A DNA stretch of 64,000 nucleotides from Rhodocyclaceae bacterium (lineage in GTDB: Bacteria > Pseudomonadota > Gammaproteobacteria > Burkholderiales > Rhodocyclaceae), in NCBI GenBank assembly GCA_023150275.1, contig JAKLLG010000002.1, forward strand, positions 262,511 through 326,510. Direction: 5' to 3'. Below the pieces are notes generated by a model. The model saw only the letters and a program-made list of their open reading frames with translations, made no database searches and was not told the origin of the DNA. A program made the position numbers and the translations under genes. Shown piece after piece: positions 18,426 through 28,500 of this stretch (within the stretch, counting starts at the first letter, position 1; every line of letters starts with the position of its first letter).

Positions 18426-21400
18426 ATGAAGGCGATGGTGGAGGCGATCGAAAGGGTCAGCCTGCGGCTGTTCGGTGGTTTCTCACTCGAACGCAAGGGG
18501 CAGGAGGGCGACGGGCTGTCCTACGAGAAAGCCCGTGCGCTGCTGGCCTATGTCGCGGTCGAATCCGATAGTGCGCATCTGCGCAAATCACTCGCCGGGC
18601 TGTTCTGGCCCGACCATCCCCCGACAGCGGCGCTCGGCAATCTGCGCCTGATTCTCCTCAACCTGCGTCAGGTGCAGGAGCGCAACGGCATGCCGCTGCT
18701 TCATATCGAACGGGACAGCGTGCGGATTGATCCGGCGGCGCTCCCCAATATCGATACCGCCAGATTTGCTTCCGTTCTCTCGCGCCATGGTGTTGCCGCG
18801 TCGGTGGCAATGGCTGCAGATTCCCTGCGGCAACTGGAGCTGGCTGCCTCGCTCTACCGTGGTGAGTTTCTGGCGGGCTTCTCGCTGCCGGAATGCGTTG
18901 AGTTCGAGACCTGGCTCCAGATGCGCCGGGAGGCTTGGCATCGCGACGCGCTCTCGCTGTTCGCCCGTATCGCCGATGCCCATGCGGAACGCCTCGATCA
19001 TGCGTCGGCGTTGCCATTCGCGCTGCGCCTGCTTGAGCTTGCGCCGTGGAGCGAGGATGCGCATCGGCGCGTGATGCGCCTGCTGGCCTTGAGCGGGCAG
19101 CCCGGCGGTGCGCTGGCTCAATACGAAAACTGCTGCCGCATTTTGGAAAGCGAGTTGAGCGTCCGCCCCAGCGAGGCGACGCGACAGCTTGCCGAACAGA
19201 TCAGCAAGGGAGCGCTCACCCGGAATCTGGTCGAGCCACCGGTGCCGCCAGCGCAGGAAGCGGCAACACTGCTGCCTACCGATCGCCGCCAGGTGACAGT
19301 GCTCTACTGCGAGCTCGTGCCAGTTGGCGACGATGATCCCGATGATGCCGTGAGCGCACTTTATCCGGCACACATCCGCTGGTGCGACATTGCACGCCAG
19401 CACAATGGCCATGTCGTGCCAACGTATGCCGGCGGCCTGCTGGCATACTTCGGATATCCCTCTGCCAGCGAGCACGCGGTGCGACATGCTCTGCAGGCGG
19501 CGCTGCATATCGCCGATTCCGTCGACAACTGTGTCACCGTGCGTATTGGGGTGCATACCGGAATGGTCGTTTCCGGCGGGAATCAGGCGGTACCAGATGT
19601 CAGCGGAATGACAACGGCAATGGCGATACGTTTGCGCCTTGTCATCGGCCATGGCCAGATCGCCGTCAGTCGCGAATGCTCCCGACTTGCGGCCGGATTT
19701 TTTGAGTTTTTGGAACTTGGAGAGCACATGCTGGCCGGGAGCGCCAAACCGCTCCCAGTCTTCCGCCTAGTCGGCGAGGGGCGGGCGCGGGATCGTCTGG
19801 ACCTTGCCGATCTGACGCCGCTGGTGGGGCGGCGCAGCGAACTCGCATCTCTCATCGCCGCCTGGGATGATGCGAAACGTGGGCATTGCAATGTGCTGTT
19901 GCTGTGCGGCGAAGCGGGAATCGGCAAGTCACGCTTGTTGCATGAGCTGCGCGAACGCAGTGCCGGTGAGCCCAGGATCGTGCGCGAACTGCGCTGCCAG
20001 GCGGAGCATCGTGGCTCGCCGTTTCACCCGGTTATTGCACTGTTCGAAGGGTTGCTTGGATTCGTCGAGGGCGACGATCACGACAAGCGCTTCGCACGGC
20101 TGGTCGCCTACCTGAGGGAGCATCACCCGGAGATGGCAGAGGAAACGGTGCCCGTTTTGGCGGGTTTTCTCTCTCTTCCGGTTCAGCCATCGTTCAGCGA
20201 AGCCATGCACGTGCCCACGCAACGTCGCGAGACCGAGTTTGCCATGCTGCTCAAGCTGCTCAGCAGTCTGGCGAAGCGCATGCCGATCCTGCTCTTCGTC
20301 GAGGATCTGCACTGGGCGGATCCATCAACGCTCGAACTGATCGGGCATCTCCTTGAGCGAGAACACGATTTTCCCATGCTCGCGGTCTTGACGGCGCGAT
20401 CCGGATTCGAGCCGCCCTGGCCAAAGGACAGGATTGCTGTGCACATGCTTTCCGGTCTTGTCGATGCGGATGTCGATGCCCTAATCCTCGCCATCGCCCC
20501 CGACCTTCCAGCGGCACTCCTTCGCAATATGGTCGACCGCGCCGACGGCATACCGCTTTTTGCCGAAGAGCTGGCACGCATGGTGACCGCAGGCGAGCAC
20601 GACGAAATCCCGCGATCGCTGCGTGACTTGTTGTCCGCACGTCTCGATGCGACCGGAGAGGCCAAACGTACCGCCCAGCTCGCGGCAACCATCGGTCGCA
20701 ATTTTTCGCTCGATCTGCTGAGCCAGGTATCGCCGCTTGCTCCCTCTGCAGTGCTACAGGCCTTGCACAGACTTGAGGCCACCGGACTCATCGCGACAAG
20801 CGACGGCATCGTCTACCAGTTCCGCCACGTGCTGATTCGCGACACCGCCTATCTGTCGCAAACGCGTACCGGTCGTCAGGCAGCGCATCTGCGCATCGCC
20901 GCGATCCTGCAATCCGTCACCGGTCATGGCGCAGACTGCAGCCCCGAACTGATTGCGCACCACCTTGCCGCCGGCGGCAGCTATCGGGAGGCAATCATTT
21001 ACTGGTTGCGTGCAGGCAATAGCGCCACCCAGCGCGCGGCAAACGCGGAAGCCGTCATGCATTACAAGGCCGGCATGGCCTTGCTCGAACGGCTGGGTGC
21101 ACGAGCAGAACGGCTTCAACTCGAATTCGATCTGCTCAATGGCATCGGTCTGGCATCCATTGCCGCCAAGGGGTATGCCTCGGTCGACGCGGCAAATGCA
21201 CATGCCCGAGCCTTGGCCCTGTGCGAGCAGAACCCCGAGAGTCCCGACATGTTCCGCGCGCTGTGGGGCTTGTGGGCGAGCGCCAGCTCACGTTCCGGCT
21301 ATGAACTGGCACAGGATCTTGCAATGCAGCTGCTGCGCATGGCCGAACACACCAATGAACCGGTGCAGTTGCAGCAGGCGCATTTTGCGGTTGGAAATAC

Positions 21401-22187
21401 CCGTTTCTGGCGCGGCAGTTTCGTTGAAGCAAAGCGGCACCTGGAAACCGCGATCAGCATGCATCGCACTGCCTATCATGCCAGGCATATCGCCGACTTC
21501 GGGGAGGATGTGCGTATCACGGCCGGAGCTTACCTCGGTTGGGTACTGGAGTCCCTCGGAAAATCCGATGCGGCGCTCAAGGCGAGCGCCGAAGCGGTCG
21601 CGCTGGCGCGTCGTGCGCGCCATCCTTTCAGTCTCGCTTATGCGCTGACCTTTGCGGCACTGTTGCAGTGCCGCTTGCGCCGTCCGCAGGAGGCGCTTCT
21701 CCTTGCGGACGAGACCCGGCGGATCGCCGAGAACCACGGCTTCCAGCTGTGGCGGATCGGTGCTGGAATCGCGTCCGGCTGGGCTCGTGCACAGCAGGGC
21801 GATGCCGCGGGTAGCGATGCAATTCGGTGTTGTGTCGATGAAACACGGGCAGCGATGGGCGGTGTGTCTCTCGTCGTCCTGGTGCCGCTGGCTGATGCAC
21901 TGGTCGGACTGAGGCGTCCCCATGAGGCGATCGATGTCATCGAAGAAGCCGTGCGCCTTGGCGAAACGCTCGGCGATCACCATGCCGATGCCGAGTTGTG
22001 TTGTCTCAAGGGAGAGGCACTGCTGATGTTCCCCGAGGCGGACAGTGCGCTTGCAAATACCTGCTTCCGGCAGGCCCTTTCGCACGCATCCGTCCAGCAG
22101 TCGTCGCATCTTGAAGCGCGTGCCCTGGCGGGGTTCGATGCGATGCGTCAGGATCAGTCGTCGCGAGTTCCGGCCAGCAGCACCTGA
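18426..22187 (+). CDS. SARP/BTAD-type regulator with pseudo-cyclase, AAA ATPase and helical repeat domains
   Basis: A 1,253-residue predicted transcription regulator. Residues ~10-105 form an OmpR-like winged helix of the SARP type (LRLFGGFSLERKG; KARALLAYVAVES; LFWPDHPPTAALGNLRLILL). Residues ~110-255 form the BTAD helical domain. Residues ~288-420 resemble a class III nucleotide cyclase (VTVLYCELVPV; LLAYFGYPSASEHAVRHAL; RIGVHTGMVVSGG), but both metal-binding Asp positions are changed (Glu296; Gly336), so it is probably inactive. Residues ~465-800 are an AAA/STAND ATPase with Walker A GEAGIGKS (495-502) and Walker B LLFVEDLHWAD (near 621-631). The rest is TPR-like helices. The start could also be the ATG at 18435. 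It lies upstream of, and co-directional with, the giant adhesin and is its likely regulator (inference). Confidence 0.85.
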   Translation: MKAMVEAIERVSLRLFGGFSLERKGQEGDGLSYEKARALLAYVAVESDSAHLRKSLAGLFWPDHPPTAALGNLRLILLNLRQVQERNGMPLLHIERDSVRIDPAALPNIDTARFASVLSRHGVAASVAMAADSLRQLELAASLYRGEFLAGFSLPECVEFETWLQMRREAWHRDALSLFARIADAHAERLDHASALPFALRLLELAPWSEDAHRRVMRLLALSGQPGGALAQYENCCRILESELSVRPSEATRQLAEQISKGALTRNLVEPPVPPAQEAATLLPTDRRQVTVLYCELVPVGDDDPDDAVSALYPAHIRWCDIARQHNGHVVPTYAGGLLAYFGYPSASEHAVRHALQAALHIADSVDNCVTVRIGVHTGMVVSGGNQAVPDVSGMTTAMAIRLRLVIGHGQIAVSRECSRLAAGFFEFLELGEHMLAGSAKPLPVFRLVGEGRARDRLDLADLTPLVGRRSELASLIAAWDDAKRGHCNVLLLCGEAGIGKSRLLHELRERSAGEPRIVRELRCQAEHRGSPFHPVIALFEGLLGFVEGDDHDKRFARLVAYLREHHPEMAEETVPVLAGFLSLPVQPSFSEAMHVPTQRRETEFAMLLKLLSSLAKRMPILLFVEDLHWADPSTLELIGHLLEREHDFPMLAVLTARSGFEPPWPKDRIAVHMLSGLVDADVDALILAIAPDLPAALLRNMVDRADGIPLFAEELARMVTAGEHDEIPRSLRDLLSARLDATGEAKRTAQLAATIGRNFSLDLLSQVSPLAPSAVLQALHRLEATGLIATSDGIVYQFRHVLIRDTAYLSQTRTGRQAAHLRIAAILQSVTGHGADCSPELIAHHLAAGGSYREAIIYWLRAGNSATQRAANAEAVMHYKAGMALLERLGARAERLQLEFDLLNGIGLASIAAKGYASVDAANAHARALALCEQNPESPDMFRALWGLWASASSRSGYELAQDLAMQLLRMAEHTNEPVQLQQAHFAVGNTRFWRGSFVEAKRHLETAISMHRTAYHARHIADFGEDVRITAGAYLGWVLESLGKSDAALKASAEAVALARRARHPFSLAYALTFAALLQCRLRRPQEALLLADETRRIAENHGFQLWRIGAGIASGWARAQQGDAAGSDAIRCCVDETRAAMGGVSLVVLVPLADALVGLRRPHEAIDVIEEAVRLGETLGDHHADAELCCLKGEALLMFPEADSALANTCFRQALSHASVQQSSHLEARALAGFDAMRQDQSSRVPASST

Positions 22188-22312
22188 CGTACAGTCGACG
22201 GCGCACACCTTGCCGGTGCTGTCAGCAAGGCGTCTGGCAGATTTTCTCGCGCCACTTTTTCGCCCGGATTCATCACTCCGTGATCGTTCTGTCTGCCATT
22301 TTCGCTGCGGAA

Positions 22313-22326
22313 TTGATGCAGATCAG
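22313..22326. promoter_or_regulatory. FNR/ANR-like box upstream of the adhesin gene
   Basis: TTGAT-GCAG-ATCAG matches the FNR consensus TTGAT-N4-ATCAA at nine of ten half-site bases. Unlike the boxes at hox, usp and hemerythrin, no -10-like hexamer lies 22 bases downstream, so it would have to act at a distance. It could also be a chance match. Confidence 0.3.
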
Positions 22327-22339
22327 AATCGCCGCGCTG

Positions 22340-22354
22340 GCGGCAGTCTGCCGC
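22340..22354. promoter_or_regulatory. 15-base perfect palindrome, possible operator
   Basis: GCGGCAG-T-CTGCCGC, seven-base arms with one central base, sits between the FNR-like box and the direct repeats. It may be the site of a dimeric regulator. The GC-rich composition raises the odds of chance occurrence. Confidence 0.35.
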
Positions 22355-22374
22355 ATTCAATCAGGTGCCCCCTG

Positions 22375-22407
22375 TCTAACGAATCTCTAACGTTCCACTG
22401 CTAGTCT
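22375..22407 (+). promoter_or_regulatory. Candidate SARP-type promoter: direct repeats plus -10
   Basis: TCTAACG occurs at 22375-22381 and again at 22386-22392, an 11-base period. SARP regulators (ActII-ORF4, DnrI) bind heptamer direct repeats with 11-base spacing, with the last repeat about 8 bases before the -10. Here TAGTCT (22402-22407) begins 9 bases after the second copy. The upstream gene encodes a SARP-type winged helix, which makes the link plausible. The start site would fall near 22413. Confidence 0.45.
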
Positions 22408-22421
22408 GTTCGTCATAGAAC

Positions 22422-22505
22422 ATCGGCATCTAGCATCTGCGCTTTGCTGCGCCTGCGTAACTGACTGACGCAGCATAGCGAAGCGCAGATGAGCGAGATG
22501 CCGAT
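22422..22505 (+). other. Long imperfect hairpin in the adhesin leader
   Basis: The outer stem ATCGGCATCT/AGATGCCGAT (22422-22431 with 22496-22505) is 10 bp. The middle stem CATCTGCGCTT/AAGCGCAGATG (22434-22444 with 22481-22491) is 11 bp. It continues with five pairs including two G-U, then the inner stem CTGCGT/ACGCAG (22453-22458 with 22468-22473) and a nine-base loop. It has no T tract, so it is not a terminator. If transcription starts near 22413 it would cap the 5' end of a 24-kb mRNA. Confidence 0.8.
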
Positions 22506-22537
22506 CACGAGCGAAATCGCTTCAGGGGAGCGTCAGG

Positions 22538-25500
22538 ATGAACCATATCTATCGTCTGATCTGGAATGCCGACTTCAGCCGCTGGCTGGTTGTGCCGGAG
22601 ATCGCCAAGCGGCACGGCAAGCCCGGTTCGGTAGCACGTGTCGCCGCGCATCACGGAGTTGGTGCCCTCTTCGGCTTCCTGAGGCGAGTTCCGGAAACGC
22701 CGCCGCCGTGGCGCTGGAAGACGGCATTGTGCTACCTGCTGGCACTGCAGCAGGTGATGGTGCCGACCCTCGCTGCCGCGCAGGGCATCGTGGCCGATGG
22801 GCGCACGCAGACGACCGTTTCCACTGCGGGCGCCATCACGAACGTCACCACCGGCACGGTGCGCGGCAACAATGCCTTCAATTCCTTCAGCACCTTCAAC
22901 GTCGGCCAGGGACATACCGCCAACCTGTTCCTGCCCAACGGCACGCTCAACCTGATCAACCTCGTGCGCGACCAGCGCACCACCATCGCAGGCATCCTCA
23001 ATTCGATCAAGGATGGAAAGATCGGTGGCAATGTCTACTTCGCCAACCCGCACGGTTTCCTGATCAGCAGCAGCGGCGTCGTCAACGTCGGCAGCCTCAG
23101 TCTGTCGACGCCGACGCAGGGCTTCGTCGACAATTTCTTCGTTGCACCCGGCAATCCGGATGATGCGTCGGTTGCCAGCCTGCTGGCCGGTACCGCGCCG
23201 CGCAACAGCAGCGGGCTCATTTCCGTGCAGGGCCAGATCAACGCCATCGACGGCATTGCGCTCTCGGCGGGTGCCATCAACGTCGGCGGCACGCTCTATG
23301 CCGGCGCCCGCTTCATCGGCAGCGCCCCGGAGTTCACCGACGTCGTCAACGCCAACGGTCTTGCCTCGGCGAGCAATGTCGTCGTCAAGGAAGGCCGCAT
23401 CGAGATCGTGGCCGACGGCGATGTCACGGTGTCCGGCACCATTGCCACGCCGGGCGGCAGTGGCGTGCGCGGCGGCGATGTCAGCATCCGCGCTGGCGGC
23501 AATGTCGATCTGCAATCGGGCGCGCTCATCGCCGCGCATGGCAACGGTGAGAACTCAGCCGGCGGCACCGTCAACATCTGGGCCGACAGCGATGCCGTCG
23601 CCCGCAGGGGCGCCCTTGTCGATGCCTCGGCCGGGACCAGCGGTGATGGTGGCGCAGTGGAGTTCAGTGCGAAGCAGACCGTCGAACTCGCCGGCGGCGA
23701 GTTCCGCGCCGACGGCATGGGTGGCGGCAAGGCCGGTTCAGTGCTGATCGACCCGTGGAACATTGTCGTCAGTGACGACATCCTGCGCAGCACCGGCGGC
23801 TACGGCGCGCTTCCTGGCGGCGTCAGTACCGCGGGCGCCAACCTCACGCTGCTTGCCGACAACGAAATCACCGTCAACGAAAACATCACGATTTCGACGC
23901 GCTCGGTCGCGGGTGCCACGGCGGCCGATCATGACACCGGTGCGTCTACCGCCAACTCCGGCAACCTCACGCTGGAAGCCGGATCGATCTCGCTCAAGGC
24001 GGGCAGCAAGCTGCTTGCCGGTGCCGACAGCGGCTACGCCGGTGGCGATGTACTCCTCAAGGCCACCCGCAGCTGGACAGGCGAAGCCAAGGTCAGCGTC
24101 GACAACGCGACCATCACCGGTCGCAACGTCGCGCTCACGGCGAACGCGACCTACAACGATTCCATCCTCACCTCCTGGCTGCCCGTCGTCGTCCCGGTCA
24201 CCGTTGCCACCATCGACGTCAACGCCGGCACCATCAAGGCGTCCGGCACGCTCGACCTTGGTGCCACCTCGCTCATCGATGTAAACAGCACCGGCCTGTC
24301 GCCGATCGGCGTGATCACGGCCGTGTCCGCGGCCACCGTCGATGTGCATGGCACGTCCGTGCTGACCGCCGGCGGTGATACAAAACTCGCCGCCACGTCC
24401 ACCGTCACGTCCAAGGCCACGCCGGGCGGCCCGAACCCGACCACGCTGCCGGGCGATGCCGGCGTCGCCATCAACGTTGTTGTCAGTACCGCAAAAGCGC
24501 ACATCGGCGACAACAGCGCCGTCACCGTCAGCGGTGGCAAGCTCGATCTCAGCGCGAAGAATACTGTTGCCGCCACTACCAAAGCCGACGCCACCGCCGG
24601 TGGTGCTGTTGCCGTGGGCGGCACGCTCGCGCTCTCCGAGATCACCAGTGTCACGCAGGCCGTCATCGATGGCAGCGCGACGACAAGTTCCACCGCGCTC
24701 ACGGTCGGCGCTGAATCGACCAGTACCGTGACCACCAGCGCCAAGGCCGCCAGCAAGGGCGCCAAGAAGCAGACGGCTGCCGAGAAGACCGCCGCGCCGA
24801 GCAAGACCGAGGAGTCGCTCGCCAAGTACAAGGACCAGGCCACCACCGCCGATGGCAGCGTGGACGTTGCCGCAGCCGTCGCCATCGCCAACGTGAACAA
24901 CATCACGCTGGCTGACGTTGCCTCTACCGGCACGCAGACCGCGACCGGCGCCGCCACGGTATCGAGCAAGGCCGGCACCAGTTCCACCGTCAGCGCGGAT
25001 GGCAGCAGCGCCAGTGGCGCAATCGGGGTCGGTGCCGCCGTTGGCGTAAACATCGGCGTGCTCGTCAATCAGGCGCGTGTCGCCGACAACGCCAGCGTCA
25101 GCAGCAACGGCCTCACCGTCGGCGCGGTCATGCCCACGGCCGACGGCAAGAACAAGTTCGAAACGTCCGCCACCAGCGGGGCCGGCGCCAGCAATGTCGG
25201 CGTCGCCGGCGCGCTCGCCACCAATGTGCTGGTCAACACCAACATCGCCAGCATCGAAGGCAATGCGGATGGCAATGGCAGTATCGCCACGGTCAACGCC
25301 AATGGCGGCAATGTCCTCGTCGAATCGAAAAACAACTCCGAGAGCAAGGTGACCGCCGCCGCCAGCGTCAAGCCGGCGAGCGCGACCGAGCCTGCCGCCG
25401 TCGGTGTCGGTGCCTCGGTCGCCATGAACGTGGCTGTCAACACCACGTCGGCCGAGATCGGTGATGGCGCAGCCGTGAACAATGCGAACGACCTCGACCT

Positions 25501-28500
25501 CAAGGCCAAGGCCACCCATGCGCTGACGACCACCGCCACCGGCGGTGCCTCTGGCGCCGACGTTTCGGTGACGCCGGTTGCGGCGATCACTGTTGCCGCC
25601 AACACCACCACGGCGCGCCTCGGCACGGGCAACCTGCTCGATCTCGATGGTGCCTTTGCCAGCAGCGCCGAGCAGACGAGCACCACCACGTCCACCGCCA
25701 CCGGGCAGACGCAAGGCAACAACGTCGCCGTCGGCGCCTCGATCGCGCTGAACAGCGCCACCGATACCGTACTTGCCGAGATCGACCGCAGTGTCACGGC
25801 AACGGGCGATGTGGCAGTTGACGCCAAATCGGATGCCACCAGCAGCGCCGTGTCCACCGCCAGCGTCAGCGGCGGTGAAAAGGCCGCAGCCTCGGGCGAG
25901 CCACCGGCGAACCCCGATGGTTCCGCTGGCAAGAGCGTCGATGAAAAGGTCGCCGCGCAGGGCGATGCCGCCAAGGCAGCTGGCAAGAAAACGGCCGAGA
26001 AGTCCGCCACGGCCGGTTCGCCCACCGATGCCGGACTCGCCGCAGCCGCTGCAGCGGCTGCCTCGTCCAGCGACCCCGATGCGGCGACGGCCCAGAAATC
26101 CGTGCAAGCCGCGAAAACCAACTCGCCGGCCGCCGCCGGGGCAGCTGTCGCCGGCGCCTCGAACGATTCCAAGACCAAGGTCGAGCAGACCAAGGAAGCG
26201 CCGAAGAGCGAAGACAATACCGAATCGGGTGGCGTCGCGGTGGCTGCTGCGGTGGGTGTGAACGTGGGTATTGCCACAACCACCGCCTCGGTCGCCAAGG
26301 GGCGCACGATCACCAGCAGCGGTGGTGCGCTCAAGGTGACGAGCAGCAACGAAACGGACAGCACGGCGACGGCAGATGGCAGCCAGGTCGATCCGGGCAA
26401 CACCAGCGTCGGTGTCGGCGCTGCGGTAGCCCTGAATGCCGGTATCTCGACGAACGTCGCGGTAGTGGGCGACGACGCGGTAGTGAATACCGAGGGACTG
26501 ACGATCAGTGCCGTCAACGTCAGCGGCCAGAGCAGCGACTCGAAGGCAACCGCCAAGAGCGGCGCGGGAGCGGGTGATGTCGGCGTGGCCGGCTCGCTGG
26601 CGGCCAACGTTGCCATCAACACCACGGTGGCTTCGCTTGAGGGCGACGCGCTGGTCGGCGGCAACGGTACCGGTGCGACGGTCGATGCCGGTACCGGCGA
26701 CATCCTGATCGAGGCCGGCAACAAGACGACGGCTACGGTGATCTCCGGTGCCGACGTGAAGGGCACCGACGACACGGCCAAGGTCGGCGTCGGCGCCTCG
26801 ATCGGCGTCAACGTGGGGGTCAATACCACGGCGGCAGAAGTCGGTGACAAGGCCGTGCTGACTGCCGGCAAGGATCTCGGTCTCAACGCCACGGGCAACC
26901 ATGTGCTGTCGACGGAAGTGACCGGCGGTGCCGCCGGTGCCAGCGTGGCGGTGACGCCGCTGGTGGCGGCGACCGTTGCCGTGAATACCACAACCGCGCG
27001 CCTGGGCGAAGCGAAGAAGGATGGCTTTGGGAACGATATCGGTATCGGCATCACCGGCAAATACAGCAGCACGGCCGATCACACGGGCAGCGCAACGACG
27101 AAGGCAACCGGCCAGACCAAGGGTAGCAACGTCGCGGTAGGCGCTTCGATCGGCCTGACAGTGGCGACCGACACGGTCCTTGCCGAGGTCGAGCGCGACA
27201 TCAGTGCGGCGGATGGCGTCGACGTGAGCGCCAGGTCGAAGGCGACAAGCGCGACGACGGCCACGGCTAGCGTGGCCGGTGGCGAAAAGGCCAAGGATGA
27301 TGGCAGCGCGCCCGGCGGTGCTGACCAGAGTGTCGACAAGAAGGTCGAGACCCAACAGAACAAGGCCACGGCAGCCGGCCAGAAGACGGCGGCGAAGGCG
27401 CCGGCGACGACGACCCCGGCGGCTGGCAAATCGGCCAGCGACAAGCTGCAGGACAACAAGGACGCGCAGCCGACCCCGAAGACGGAAGACAACACCGAAT
27501 CCGGCGGCGTCGCGGTGGCGGCAGCGGTCGGTGTGAACGTCGGTGTGGCGACGACCGTCGCCAAGGTCGGCAAGGGCAAGCGCATTGCGAGCACGAACGG
27601 CGCGCTGAAGGTGACGAGCACCAACCAGACCGATACGTCGGCGACGGCCGATGGCAGCCAGATCGACAGCGGCAAGACCAGTGTCGGCGTCGGTGCAGCG
27701 GTAGCCCTCAATGCCGGCATATTGACGAACGTCGCCTCGGTCGGCGAGAACGCCGAGGTGAACACCGTCGGGCTGACGATCAGTGCGAAAAACGCTGCGG
27801 GCGAGAAGAGCGATTCCACCGCCAAAGCGACGAGCGGCGCCGGCGCCGGCGATGTCGGCGTGGCCGGATCGCTGGCCGCCAACGTCGTGGTCAATACCAC
27901 GGTTGCTGCCCTTGAAGGCGATAGCACGAGCGATGTCGACAGCAAGGGCGCCGTGGTGAATGCCCATAACGGCGACATCCTCATCGAGGCCGCAAATGAA
28001 ACGACGAGTACCGTAACCTCCGGTGCCGATGTGAAAGGGACGGATGCCGCCGCCAAGGTCGGCGTCGGTGCTTCGATCGGCGTGAACGTCGCGGTGAACA
28101 CGATCGTTGCCGAAGCCGGCGACAATTCCGAGATCACCAACGGCAAGAACTTCGGCCTCAATGCCAAGGCCGACCATACGCTGAAAACCGATGTCACCGG
28201 TGGCGCCGCCGGCGCCAAGGTGGCGGTGACGCCGCTCGCCGCAGTGACGGTGGCGGTGAATACCACGAGCGCAAGGCTCGGTGATTCGCCGGTGGAAACC
28301 ACGCTCAGCGGCAAGTACAGCAGCATGGTCGATCACACCGCCAGCGCGACCACGACGGCAACCGGGCAGACCGCCGGCAGCAGCGTTGCCGTCGGTGTTT
28401 CGCTCGGCCTCACCAGCGCGGTCGACACGGTGACTGCGGATGTCGAGCGCGACATCAATGCCACTGCTGGCGTCGAAGTGAACGCCAAGTCGACGGCCAA

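Larger units (their letters stand above)
22188..22537 (+). promoter_or_regulatory. 350-base control region of the giant adhesin operon
   Basis: The only gene-free stretch above 300 bases. In order it holds an FNR-like box (22313-22326), a 15-base palindrome GCGGCAG-T-CTGCCGC (22340-22354), two copies of TCTAACG with an 11-base period (22375-22392), a -10-like TAGTCT (22402-22407), a long hairpin (22422-22505) and a strong Shine-Dalgarno AGGGGAG (22524-22530) seven bases before the ATG. I see no open frame with coding character. Each element is listed separately. Confidence 0.7.
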
